From: Balneolales bacterium
GTDB lineage: Bacteria; Bacteroidota; Rhodothermia; Balneolales; Natronogracilivirgulaceae
Length of the DNA stretch: 9,465 nt
NCBI GenBank assembly: GCA_007127695.1
Contig: SKYW01000048.1
Location: 1 to 9,465 of the forward strand
Reading direction: 5' to 3'
The notes below the pieces were generated by a model. The model was not told where the DNA came from. It saw only the letters and a list, made by a program, of their open reading frames with translations, and ran no database searches. The number at the start of each line of letters is the position of its first letter. Positions within the stretch are counted from its first letter, which is position 1. Below are positions 1 to 7,310 of the stretch, piece by piece. Both the position numbers and the translations under genes were made by a program.

Positions 1-2
1 AA

Positions 3-623
3 CAGCGCATCCATGAACTCGGATTGGCATCTGATCAAACGCACTTCCTGCCCAGGACAGCCCGGTTTTCGATGGCATGGCTGGATGAAAAGGACTTCCA
101 GTCGGACAACGTACGGCTGAGCAAACACCTGATCGAAGCCATGATGCGTTATGAAGGCCGCGGTTGCCGGTCATTGGCCGTCGTGGTAGCCCGGCGCAGC
201 CTGTCCGAGTTTTCCGGATCCCTCATCGATGCCGCAGAAGTATTTGTGCGCAGGAATCGCCCTTCACATTACAGGAAACCCGGCGTCAGCTACTGGAGAA
301 GCTACCTCAAGAGCACCGGCAAAGAGGTATACGACATTGGCAGCCAGATCATTTCAGATGATCATGAACTGATAGGCAGGGAGGATGTGATTTGTTGGCT
401 GACCGGCGATGAGGAAGATGTGGTACGTCTGGCCCGTCAATTTGGTCCGCAGTTGCAACAGGTCTATGTGTATGCCGGACGGGAAGCGCTATCCCAAAAA
501 GGTGTCAGGTCTCTGTCTGATGTTCCGGAGATCCGTTTGGAGCCATTGTCAAATGCACAGTCGCCACCCATCGACTGGCAGCCGGATGGGATCGATGTGC
601 TGGAATGGCTTTGGGATGCCTGA
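3..623 (+). CDS. Hypothetical protein, 5'-truncated by the window edge
   Basis: The frame is open from the left edge of the window to a TGA at 621-623, giving 206 visible residues. A TTG at 24 and an ATG at 72 (MAWLDEKDF) are possible starts. Neither has a clear ribosome binding site and the frame continues upstream of both, so the true start is probably outside the window. I do not recognise the family. The visible part alternates helix-like and strand-like stretches, including hydrophobic strands around SLAVVVARR, VICWLTG and VYVYAG, and has a basic, Arg/Tyr-rich middle (RRNRPSHYRKPG). It ends in an acidic, Trp-rich tail (VLEWLWDA). There is no signal peptide or membrane segment in the visible portion, so it is probably cytoplasmic. 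It converges on the dehydrogenase at 662-1429, with 38 bp between the stop codons. Coding appearance is good (long frame, codon use like its neighbours), but no function can be assigned. Confidence 0.7.
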   Translation, partial: QRIHELGLASDQTHFLPRTARFSMAWLDEKDFQSDNVRLSKHLIEAMMRYEGRGCRSLAVVVARRSLSEFSGSLIDAAEVFVRRNRPSHYRKPGVSYWRSYLKSTGKEVYDIGSQIISDDHELIGREDVICWLTGDEEDVVRLARQFGPQLQQVYVYAGREALSQKGVRSLSDVPEIRLEPLSNAQSPPIDWQPDGIDVLEWLWDA

Positions 624-663
624 TCCTCAATCCCTGATCTTCAGGTCCAGATCCTCAAACCCT
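622..663. repeat. Three tandem 14-bp units in a convergent junction
   Basis: Units lie at 622-635 (GATCCTCAATCCCT), 636-649 (GATCTTCAGGTCCA) and 650-663 (GATCCTCAAACCCT). The first and third match at 13 of 14 positions; the middle copy matches the first at about 9 of 14. The array fills the space between two convergent genes. It overlaps the TGA of the upstream gene and the TAG of the dehydrogenase. No T-run follows, so it is not an evident intrinsic terminator. Confidence 0.55.
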
Positions 664-1429
664 AGTGCTCATAGATCATTTTGCGGGTCATGCCCCCGTC
701 AATGACCAGTTGTTCCCCTGTGATGAACCGGTTTTCCGGGTGGCAAAGGAAAAGGCAGGCCCTTGCAATGTCTTCGGGTTTGCCAACCCGTCCTGCCGGA
801 TGCTGGCTGTGATCGATGCTTCTGAGGTTTTTGGGATCGCGGGTGTGGATCCATCCCGGCGAGATTGCGTTCACAATAATCCTTTTTGGAGCAAGCGACA
901 GGGCCATGGCATGAGTAAGCGAGAGCAGTCCGCCTTTTGATGCGGCATACGCCTCCCAGTCGGGCTCGGACATCAGTGCCCGGGTGGATGCCATGTTTAC
1001 GATTGCGCCGCCATTGGTCATATGACGTGCTGCCTCCTGCGAGCAGAGGAAGGCACCTCTGAGATTGGTATTCAGGACACGGTCCCACTCGTCCACAGCC
1101 AGTTCATCAAATGATGCATACGCAGCAATCCCTGCATTATTGATCAGGATATCAATTTGTCCGGTTTTTGTGACTGTTTCGGCAATCATCCGGCGGATCG
1201 AATCCGGATTGGACACATCGGTGCGCAGGAACAAAGCGGTGCCGCCTGATGCGTTTAGCGAACGCTCCAGCCCGCTTCCAGCCGGTTCATCGATGTCCGC
1301 CAGGATCACCCTGGCATGTTCCGCGGCAAATGCCTTGGCGACGGCCCGGCCTATTCCATTGGCCGCTCCGGTGACTATGACGGTTTTCCCCCTGTATGCT
1401 TCGTTGTTTTCCGGTCTTTCAGGTGTCAT
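662..1429 (-). CDS. SDR family NAD(P)-dependent oxidoreductase
   Basis: This is a classical short-chain dehydrogenase/reductase of 255 residues, the usual length for the family. It is a single-domain cytoplasmic Rossmann enzyme that oxidises or reduces a carbonyl/hydroxyl substrate. Visible motifs in order are the cofactor loop TGAANGIG (residues 20-27), an acidic residue after the second strand (Asp45 in ADID) that favours NAD(H) over NADP(H), and NNAG (97-100). The catalytic tetrad is Asn122, Ser148, Tyr161 and Lys165 (YAASK), and PGW follows at 191-193. The C-terminus (GEQLVIDGGMTRKMIYEH) is typical of the family. The ATG at 1429 is secure: an in-frame TAA lies only two codons upstream of it. 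No strong Shine-Dalgarno is adjacent; a GAGGAAA lies too far upstream. The substrate cannot be read from the sequence; sugar, fatty acyl or alcohol dehydrogenases share this architecture. The gene stands alone, divergent from leuS. Confidence 0.93.
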   Translation of the reverse strand: MTPERPENNEAYRGKTVIVTGAANGIGRAVAKAFAAEHARVILADIDEPAGSGLERSLNASGGTALFLRTDVSNPDSIRRMIAETVTKTGQIDILINNAGIAAYASFDELAVDEWDRVLNTNLRGAFLCSQEAARHMTNGGAIVNMASTRALMSEPDWEAYAASKGGLLSLTHAMALSLAPKRIIVNAISPGWIHTRDPKNLRSIDHSQHPAGRVGKPEDIARACLFLCHPENRFITGEQLVIDGGMTRKMIYEH

Positions 1430-1690
1430 GGCTGTTTATCACTTGGTTTCCTCGGGAATGGCGTGTCATCCACCAGAAAAATAAGGCATTGCATCTCAAG
1501 GTAAGCAATATGGAATCAAAAGGCAGGGGAAGGGGCCTGTTGCAGCTTCAATTAGCGGAAAAAAAGCTGTATCTTCATCCATCTCAAAAAGGTCCGTCCG
1601 GCTTCCTGTTCACAATCACGGGACGGGGCATCGCGACGGACCGCATCCACCGTCATACGGCATCAGTGAACATCCCACAGATAATCTGAC
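1430..1690. other. Divergent intergenic spacer between the dehydrogenase and leuS
   Basis: This 261-bp spacer must hold the start signals for both outward-facing genes. It contains a 6-bp inverted repeat, CAGCTT (1543-1548) and AAGCTG (1564-1569), separated by 15 bp that include an A-run; it could be an operator. No promoter stands out with both elements at good spacing, and I see no T-box-like structure ahead of leuS. A 59-codon frame from an ATG at 1510 ending just before leuS has no ribosome binding site and no protein-like pattern, so I do not call it a gene. Confidence 0.5.
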
Positions 1691-4393
1691 ATGAGCGAAT
1701 ACAGACCCGCAGAGATTGAACCGAAATGGCAGCAGTACTGGCTTGAAAACAAGACCTTCCGGACCGATGACAACGACCGTGATCGTCCGAAGTACTATGT
1801 GCTGGACATGTTTCCCTATCCCAGCAGTTCCGGTCTGCATGTCGGCCATCCAGAAGGGTACACGGCCACCGACATCCTTGCCCGTCACAAACGGATGATC
1901 GGCTACAATGTACTTCATCCGATCGGTTGGGATGCGTTCGGACTCCCGGCGGAGCAGTATGCCATCAAAACCGGCACCCATCCGCGGAAAACAACCAATC
2001 AGAATATCGATGGATTCCGCCGGCAGCTGCAGGCGCTCGGATTCAGCTACGACTGGGACCGGGAGGTCAACACGACCGATCCGGCGTATTTCCGCTGGAC
2101 TCAGTGGATCTTCCTGAAATTGTACGAGCAGGGCCTGGCATACGAAGCGAGTGTGCCGGTGAACTGGTGTCCGGAACTCGGGACAGTGCTGGCTAACGAG
2201 GAGGTGATCGACGGGAAGAGCGAGGTGGGAGGTTTCCCCGTTGAACGCAAGCCGATGCGCCAGTGGATGCTTAAAATCACGGCCTACGCCGAGCGGCTGC
2301 TGCAGGATCTGGAGGAGCTTGACTGGTCCGAATCCATCAAGGAAATGCAGCGCAACTGGATAGGAAAATCGGAAGGAGCCAATGTGGTGTTCCCGATGAA
2401 GACCGATGGAACGGCACCAGAAGAGACCATTGAAGTATTTACCACCCGTCCCGATACCCTTTTTGGCGCCACCTACATGGTGCTTGCCCCGGAGCATCCG
2501 CTGGTGGATCGCGTCACGACCGATGCACAGAAACAGGCCGTGGCCAATTACCGTGAGACGGCTGCCAGGAAGACCGATCTGGACCGGACCGACCTCAACA
2601 AGGACAAAACCGGGGTTTTTACCGGTGCGTATGGCATAAATCCCGTGAATAATGAGGAGATCCCTGTCTGGATCGCTGATTATGTAATGATGTCCTATGG
2701 CACCGGCGCCATCATGGCGGTGCCGGGTCACGACGAGCGGGACTGGGAATTTGCCCGGAAGTACGAGCTGCCGATCGTTGAAGTTGTCAAAGGCGGGGAT
2801 GTCACGAAAGAGGCCTATGTGGATTCGAACGAAGGTATCTGTGTAAATTCTGCCAATAACGAGGTTTCCATTAATGATTTACCGGTTCCCGAGGCCAGGA
2901 AAGTGATTACCGAATGGCTGGAGCAGAAAGGTCTGGGAAAATATGCGGTGACGTACAAACTGCGCGACTGGCTTTTCTCACGGCAGCGCTACTGGGGGGA
3001 ACCGTTCCCGGTCATCCATGTGGACGGCAAACCCAAACCGCTTCCGGAAGATCATCTGCCGATCACGCTTCCCGAATTGGACGATTTCGAGCCGACCAAA
3101 ACCGGGGAACCGCCATTGGCCAAAGCCGGGGAGTGGGTGAATACGACCGATCCGGAGACGGGCAAACCGGCAATACGGGAAACCAACACCATGCCGCAGT
3201 GGGCCGGATCCTGCTGGTACTATCTGCGGTACATAAGTCCGGATTACGAACAGGGACCGGTGGATCCGGAAAAGGAGAAATACTGGATGCCGGTGGATTT
3301 GTATGTAGGTGGTGCAGAGCACGCAGTACTTCACCTGCTTTACGCCCGGTTCTGGCACAAGGTGCTCTTTGATATCGGTGTCGTATCCACAAAAGAACCG
3401 TTTAAGCGACTGGTCAACCAGGGCATGATCCTTGGCGAGCTTGAATTCACGGCATACAAGGATGCCGATGGCAGGTATCTCCCTGTCGATCGCAACGGCA
3501 TGAGCGAGGAGCTCGAGCGTGTCAAACTGGAGGAAAAGGATGTCGAAAAACGCGGTGACCGCTTTGTGATCAAGGGTACCGATACGGTGGTGGATGCGCG
3601 CTCATTCAAAATGTCCAAATCACGCGGCAATGTGATCAATCCGGACGATGTCGTTGAGAAATATGGCGCCGATGCGCTCCGGCTCTACGAAATGTTCATG
3701 GGTCCGCTTGAGCAGGTAAAACCCTGGAGCATGCAGGGTGTGGAAGGGGTCTACAGGTTCCTCAAGCGGGTCTGGCGCCTGATCATGGATCAGGAGTCCG
3801 ACACTGTGAACCAGGCCGTAGCGCGTTCGGTCAACAGTGACGGGTCGCCCGTGGTGGAACCGGATCGCGCACAGCTGAAGATCCTGCACGAGACCATCAA
3901 GAAAGTCACCGATGATATCGAAGGGCACCGGTTCAACACGGCCATCTCGGCGCTCATGATCTTCACGAATGAGGCAATGAAGTGGGACGTGCGTCCCGTT
4001 GAGGTTCTCAAGCCATTTCTACTCATTCTTTCACCGTTTGCGCCGCATCTGGCTGAAGAGCTTTGGGAGAAGCTTGGCGTGCTGACCAACGAAGTATCCC
4101 CGGACGCCGCAGAAACCGAAGGGACAACCCACCGGTCGGGCCGGACCCTCGCCTATGAGCCCTGGCCGGAGTATCGGGAAGAACTGCTTCAGGCAGACAG
4201 CAAGACCTACGCTGTGCAGGTAAATGGAAAGGTGCGCGGACAGATCGAAGTACCGTCAGAACGCGCCGCCGAGAAGGACTTTGTCCTGGATGCGGCCCGA
4301 AATGAGCCGGCGGTCAGCAGACACCTGGATAAAGGTCGGGTCGTCAAGGAAATCTTCGTGCCGAATCGCGTCATCAATTTTGTTGTCAAATAA
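1691..4393 (+). CDS. leuS: Leucine--tRNA ligase (leucyl-tRNA synthetase)
   Basis: This complete class I aminoacyl-tRNA synthetase of 900 residues charges tRNA-Leu with leucine using ATP in the cytoplasm. Family members such as the E. coli enzyme are about 860. The start [17 protein letters not shown] is the usual bacterial LeuRS N-terminus. The HIGH-class signature is HVGH at residues 50-53. The LeuRS-typical [14 protein letters not shown] follows. The CP1 editing domain carries [12 protein letters not shown] (from 251) and [13 protein letters not shown]. Asp351 sits where the conserved editing aspartate is expected, so proofreading of isoleucine/norvaline adducts is probably intact. [10 protein letters not shown] marks the catalytic core. 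KMSKS is at 640-644, preceded by a leucine-specific insertion. The anticodon-binding helical domain and the small C-terminal domain ([11 protein letters not shown] to the final NFVVK) are present. The ATG has no clear Shine-Dalgarno. The gene is monocistronic in appearance: divergent from the dehydrogenase and convergent with the ATPase. Confidence 0.99.
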   Translation: MSEYRPAEIEPKWQQYWLENKTFRTDDNDRDRPKYYVLDMFPYPSSSGLHVGHPEGYTATDILARHKRMIGYNVLHPIGWDAFGLPAEQYAIKTGTHPRKTTNQNIDGFRRQLQALGFSYDWDREVNTTDPAYFRWTQWIFLKLYEQGLAYEASVPVNWCPELGTVLANEEVIDGKSEVGGFPVERKPMRQWMLKITAYAERLLQDLEELDWSESIKEMQRNWIGKSEGANVVFPMKTDGTAPEETIEVFTTRPDTLFGATYMVLAPEHPLVDRVTTDAQKQAVANYRETAARKTDLDRTDLNKDKTGVFTGAYGINPVNNEEIPVWIADYVMMSYGTGAIMAVPGHDERDWEFARKYELPIVEVVKGGDVTKEAYVDSNEGICVNSANNEVSINDLPVPEARKVITEWLEQKGLGKYAVTYKLRDWLFSRQRYWGEPFPVIHVDGKPKPLPEDHLPITLPELDDFEPTKTGEPPLAKAGEWVNTTDPETGKPAIRETNTMPQWAGSCWYYLRYISPDYEQGPVDPEKEKYWMPVDLYVGGAEHAVLHLLYARFWHKVLFDIGVVSTKEPFKRLVNQGMILGELEFTAYKDADGRYLPVDRNGMSEELERVKLEEKDVEKRGDRFVIKGTDTVVDARSFKMSKSRGNVINPDDVVEKYGADALRLYEMFMGPLEQVKPWSMQGVEGVYRFLKRVWRLIMDQESDTVNQAVARSVNSDGSPVVEPDRAQLKILHETIKKVTDDIEGHRFNTAISALMIFTNEAMKWDVRPVEVLKPFLLILSPFAPHLAEELWEKLGVLTNEVSPDAAETEGTTHRSGRTLAYEPWPEYREELLQADSKTYAVQVNGKVRGQIEVPSERAAEKDFVLDAARNEPAVSRHLDKGRVVKEIFVPNRVINFVVK

Positions 4394-4444
4394 TGACGCA
4401 AACGGGGATGACACAAGTTCGTTGCGATAAGATCCTGCGTTTAT

Positions 4445-4465
4445 CCCGTTACCCGTTACCCGTGT
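4445..4465. repeat. Short 7-bp tandem repeat at the leuS/ATPase junction
   Basis: CCCGTTA occurs twice in tandem (4445-4451 and 4452-4458), followed by a third unit, CCCGTGT, that matches at five positions. The second unit supplies the TAA stop of the minus-strand ATPase gene, and the third encodes its last residues. Upstream, AACGGGGAT (about 4401-4409) can pair imperfectly with ATCCCGTT (4443-4450), but no T-run follows on either strand, so a terminator is not supported. Confidence 0.5.
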
Positions 4466-5628
4466 CCGAGAAAATCTGAAATCTGTGTCGTAAGTTCATT
4501 CAGCGGAGTGACTACCACACCATCTGAAATCGGATAGCTATCTTTCACCGGCGCGGCAATGAAAGTCAGATCTGCCTGAATATCTTTCAGGGCATTTCTG
4601 TTGCCGGAGGACAATTCCGGTTTCATCGATGGCCGGCATTCAATGGCTACCACCATCGATCCCGATTCAATAATGATATCGACCTCGTTTCCGTAACTTG
4701 ATCGGTAGAAATAGAACTGCAAGGTTGGGAAATGTGTCTGCAGGTGCATCAATACCACTGATTCCCATAGCGATGCCCAGATCGGATGGCCGTAGGCGGC
4801 ATCAAAATTCTGCAACTGCAGCAGGGCACAGGTAATTCCCGGGTCAGAAATGTAGATTTTCGGTGACCTGACCAGCCTCTTATTCGATTTTCCAGGCCAG
4901 GCGTTGAGCTGGGTAACCATGAACATGTTACTCAGGACATCGATATAGTTCCTTATTGTATTGTGACTGACCTCCAGCGAGGTGCCGATCTTGCTGTAGT
5001 TGACGGTCTGACCATTGTTGTTGGCCAGCATAGGCAACAACCGTCTCATGGTCCGATGTGTGATACCAGCAAACTGCGGGAGATCACGCTGCAGAAACGA
5101 ATTGATGTATTCAAGACGCCATTCCATCGACTTCTCATCACTTTCAGCCATGAGGGAAGGATAGTATCCGCCACGCGTCAGGTAGGTTTCCAAACTGGTT
5201 TTATCAATCACTTCGATGTACAAAAGGGGAGGCAGATGAATGTAATTGATATACCCGTACAATGCCTGTGTATCCTGTCCCAGCAATTCCCTGGATGCAC
5301 CACCGAGTAAAAGATACATGCCCGGACGCTTTTTCTCGTCAACAGTCCGTTTCAGCACGGTAAACAATTCCGGTACGTGATGGATGCCGTCAATACAAAC
5401 AAGCTTGTCAATCTGGGCTTCAAAGAACCAGTCCGGATCGTCCAGTTTTTGAAGGTCTGACGGATGCTCCAGATTCAGGTAAAGCGTCTCACGACCGCGT
5501 ATTTTTGATAACAACTGTTTTGCCAGCATTGACTTGCCGCTATGCCGGGATCCCGTGATGACAGTGACAGGTTTGGTTTGCAGCGATCGAGCAATATCTT
5601 TTTCAACTAATCGAGGAAAATAGTCCAT
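4456..5628 (-). CDS. AAA_14/DUF4143-type ATP-binding protein, catalytic motifs degraded
   Basis: This 390-residue protein has the layout of the widespread bacterial ATPases with an N-terminal P-loop domain, a winged-helix middle and a C-terminal nuclease-like domain (Pfam AAA_14 plus DUF4143). Their biological role is unknown. Numbering from the ATG at 5628, the Walker A is GSRHSGKS (26-33). The second strand motif reads CIDGIHHVPEL (78-88), where the family has DEIQ. LLGGAS (107-112) replaces LGSAS, and ALYGYI replaces the family's LAGRI, so Arg becomes Tyr126. The winged-helix region includes GTSLEVSHNTIRNYIDVL. The C-terminal domain keeps LWESVV, GNEVD (313-317) and AIECR (328-332), with Arg where Lys is usual. 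I start at 5628 because MDYFPRLVEKDI matches the family N-terminus. The frame extends 18 codons further to a TTG at 5682, but that TTG lies between promoter elements. A GGGA lies 5 bases before the ATG. The gene is solitary. Family assignment is firm; function is open. Confidence 0.9.
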   Translation of the reverse strand: MDYFPRLVEKDIARSLQTKPVTVITGSRHSGKSMLAKQLLSKIRGRETLYLNLEHPSDLQKLDDPDWFFEAQIDKLVCIDGIHHVPELFTVLKRTVDEKKRPGMYLLLGGASRELLGQDTQALYGYINYIHLPPLLYIEVIDKTSLETYLTRGGYYPSLMAESDEKSMEWRLEYINSFLQRDLPQFAGITHRTMRRLLPMLANNNGQTVNYSKIGTSLEVSHNTIRNYIDVLSNMFMVTQLNAWPGKSNKRLVRSPKIYISDPGITCALLQLQNFDAAYGHPIWASLWESVVLMHLQTHFPTLQFYFYRSSYGNEVDIIIESGSMVVAIECRPSMKPELSSGNRNALKDIQADLTFIAAPVKDSYPISDGVVVTPLNELTTQISDFLGHG

Positions 5629-5658
5629 AGCGTCCCGTGGTTTGTAAAGGTTGTTTAC

Positions 5659-5684
5659 ATATTGCTCAATGATATTGCACAATG
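5659..5684. repeat. Tandem 13-bp palindromic repeat, probable operator
   Basis: Two adjacent 13-mers, 5659-5671 and 5672-5684, differ at one base (ATATTGCTCAATG and ATATTGCACAATG). Each contains an ATTG-N2-CAAT palindrome (5661-5670 and 5674-5683). The pair covers the -10 element, the expected transcription start and part of the -10/-35 spacer of the ATPase promoter, which is where a repressor would act. A related ATTGTCAA (5691-5698) overlaps the -35. The layout is directly visible; the operator role is inferred. Confidence 0.6.
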
Positions 5685-5698
5685 ACTGTTATTGTCAA
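5669..5698 (-). promoter_or_regulatory. Sigma70-like promoter of the ATPase gene
   Basis: Read on the minus strand, a perfect TTGACA (5693-5698) is followed after 18 bases by TATCAT (5669-5674), which matches TATAAT at five of six positions. A run of eight T (5700-5707 on this strand) lies directly upstream and resembles an UP element. Transcription would begin near 5662, giving a leader of about 34 bases to the ATG at 5628. A small inverted repeat, GTAAA-N5-TTTAC (5644-5658), lies in that leader. This placement argues against the TTG at 5682 as the translation start. Confidence 0.6.
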
Positions 5699-5804
5699 GA
5701 AAAAAAACAAGCGGATATGAAGTTTAAAGCACAAGGTGCACCCGGGAAGGCGACAAGAGAGGGGTGAGCAAAGGTGTTTTTGATACGCAACCGGAATAGC
5801 TCTG

Positions 5805-7292
5805 TCAGCTGACACTTTTTTTATCGGTATCAGCAGCCGATTCCCTGCAGAGGGAAATCATATCGGTAATTTTTTTCTCATCGTCAAGTATGCGGGGCAT
5901 TTTGGTTTGCGCATGCAGAGACTGATGTTTTTCACGCCACTGGTACATGGCATCCTTGGTGAGATTGAGTATGACAGGCGGGTGGATGCCCATGCTCTCT
6001 CTTCGATTGTGATAATGCCGGTTGATCTTGCGAAGATTGTCATCGAGAAGACTGGTAAATTCTTCCATGTTTTCGGGCTCTTTGACCCACTGGATAAACC
6101 AGTAATGCCGAGGCGCTCTGATATCCGGATCAATCAGGCCGCCCATGGCAAAAACGGAAAACTTCGAATCGGTTTGCCCGGCGGTAGTTTCAAGGGCGTT
6201 TTGTGCCTCATACGACTCGACCGCTTCCCCGAAGCGGTCGAAGATCTCGGACACACGCCCGACAACCTGAATGCGGGGTTGTTCAAGATCCGTGAATTCA
6301 ATTACGTCATTGATCATGTACCGGAAAAGTCCGGAATTGCTGGTGACCACAAGGGAATAGGGGACCCCTTTCTCAACCTGCCAGGTTGGTATTGTTTTCT
6401 GTCCCTGGAGTTTGTCCTTGTACTTTTTTGGATGGGGTATCCATTCATAAAAAACGCCATTATCTACAATGAGACGCAGGTCCGTACGTTCCAAATCGTC
6501 GCTGAATGCGAAGTATGACTCCGAGGCGCCGTAATTTTCGATATAATCCATATCCAGCCCTTCGAGCAGCTGGTTGAAATGGGACCGGTAAGTGTTCAGC
6601 GCCTCTCCGCCGCAAATCAGAAGTCGCAGATTCGGCCAGATATCACGTATGTGCTTTTTACCGGTAATCTCCAGAGCCCGCTGGAAAAAACGCAATGCCC
6701 AGGAAGGGATTGCAACGATCTTGCGTACATCTGATTTAACAGCACGCTCAAGGGTTCGATCAAATTTTTCTGCCCACTCTTCCCGTATCATGGTCTGAGG
6801 TGACCGTACCTGAAAAAGAGAGAGCCAGCCGGGTGAAAGCTTGGCAAGGTATGCGCTGATTTCGCCCAGCCGTATATTGGATTTTGAATCGAGCCGTTCG
6901 ATATTTCCGGGCAGGCTTACGTGGCTGCCCATGAAGAAATGAAGGAAATTCGGATTCTGCGTGATATAGGAGATGATGACTTTGCGCATGAAGCGCTGGT
7001 CGCTCCGCAGGCGGTCTTCACTCAACGGAATGTGCTTGCCCTTACCGGTAGTGCCTGCAGATACGGCGAAATTCTGGATTTTGTTTGGCCAAAGTAGGTA
7101 CGATTCACCTTTTTTTAACCGCTCAATGTACGGTTCAATGTCTTCATAGGTGACCATGGGTACCTGGCGGACGTACTCATCGAAACCGGATATTTTCGAG
7201 AAACGGTATCGCTTTCCATATTCGGTTTGAGCCCCTTTGCGGAGCATGTAAGCTAGTACCTTCTTTTGTGCCGCTTCAACAGATGCAGGCAT
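5805..7292 (-). CDS. GH3 auxin-responsive promoter family protein (acyl-adenylating enzyme)
   Basis: This is a 495-residue bacterial GH3 homologue of the ANL adenylating superfamily. Plant GH3 enzymes adenylate carboxylates such as jasmonate or auxin and join them to amino acids; bacterial substrates are unknown. The ATP-binding loop is SAGTTGKGK (78-86), within a stretch that reads HIPLSEDRL afterwards. PSWAL (196-200) and CGGEAL (227-232) follow. The second motif is YGASES (254-259). The third, GLFRYMINDVIEF (321-333), keeps Arg324, Tyr325 and Asp329. The hinge-like GRVSEIFDRFGEAV (345-358) and the C-terminal KMPRIL (464-469) are also family features. The protein is soluble, with no signal peptide. 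The N-terminus is short: only about 20 residues precede the AQTEYGKRY helix, against roughly 40 in many bacterial members as I recall them. No earlier start is possible because the citrate synthase TAA is in the same frame. It is preceded by citrate synthase with an 18-bp gap and has no good Shine-Dalgarno of its own, so it is probably co-transcribed. Confidence 0.93.
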   Translation of the reverse strand: MPASVEAAQKKVLAYMLRKGAQTEYGKRYRFSKISGFDEYVRQVPMVTYEDIEPYIERLKKGESYLLWPNKIQNFAVSAGTTGKGKHIPLSEDRLRSDQRFMRKVIISYITQNPNFLHFFMGSHVSLPGNIERLDSKSNIRLGEISAYLAKLSPGWLSLFQVRSPQTMIREEWAEKFDRTLERAVKSDVRKIVAIPSWALRFFQRALEITGKKHIRDIWPNLRLLICGGEALNTYRSHFNQLLEGLDMDYIENYGASESYFAFSDDLERTDLRLIVDNGVFYEWIPHPKKYKDKLQGQKTIPTWQVEKGVPYSLVVTSNSGLFRYMINDVIEFTDLEQPRIQVVGRVSEIFDRFGEAVESYEAQNALETTAGQTDSKFSVFAMGGLIDPDIRAPRHYWFIQWVKEPENMEEFTSLLDDNLRKINRHYHNRRESMGIHPPVILNLTKDAMYQWREKHQSLHAQTKMPRILDDEKKITDMISLCRESAADTDKKSVS

Positions 7293-7310
7293 GTGTAAAT
7301 GCGTAAAGGA

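Noticed and set aside
633..653. Terminator between the left-edge gene and the dehydrogenase
   Set aside because: Two small mutually exclusive 5-bp stems (CCTGA/TCAGG and GATCT/AGATC) arise from the tandem repeat and no T-run follows.
1510..1689. 59-codon frame from an ATG at 1510 that ends just before leuS, as a possible leader peptide
   Set aside because: No ribosome binding site, no run of leucine codons as expected of a leucine attenuator peptide, and no protein-like pattern.
4394..4455. Bidirectional terminator between leuS and the ATPase gene
   Set aside because: The best stem (AACGGGGAT with ATCCCGTT) has a bulge and a long loop, and there is no T-run on either strand.
5699..5804. Intrinsic terminator for the GH3 gene using the T8 run at 5700-5707
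   Set aside because: No stable hairpin precedes the run, which fits better as an AT tract upstream of the ATPase promoter.
5907..6518. 203-codon + strand frame opposite the GH3 gene
   Set aside because: It is antisense to a gene with clear family motifs and has no motifs of its own; it is a shadow frame.
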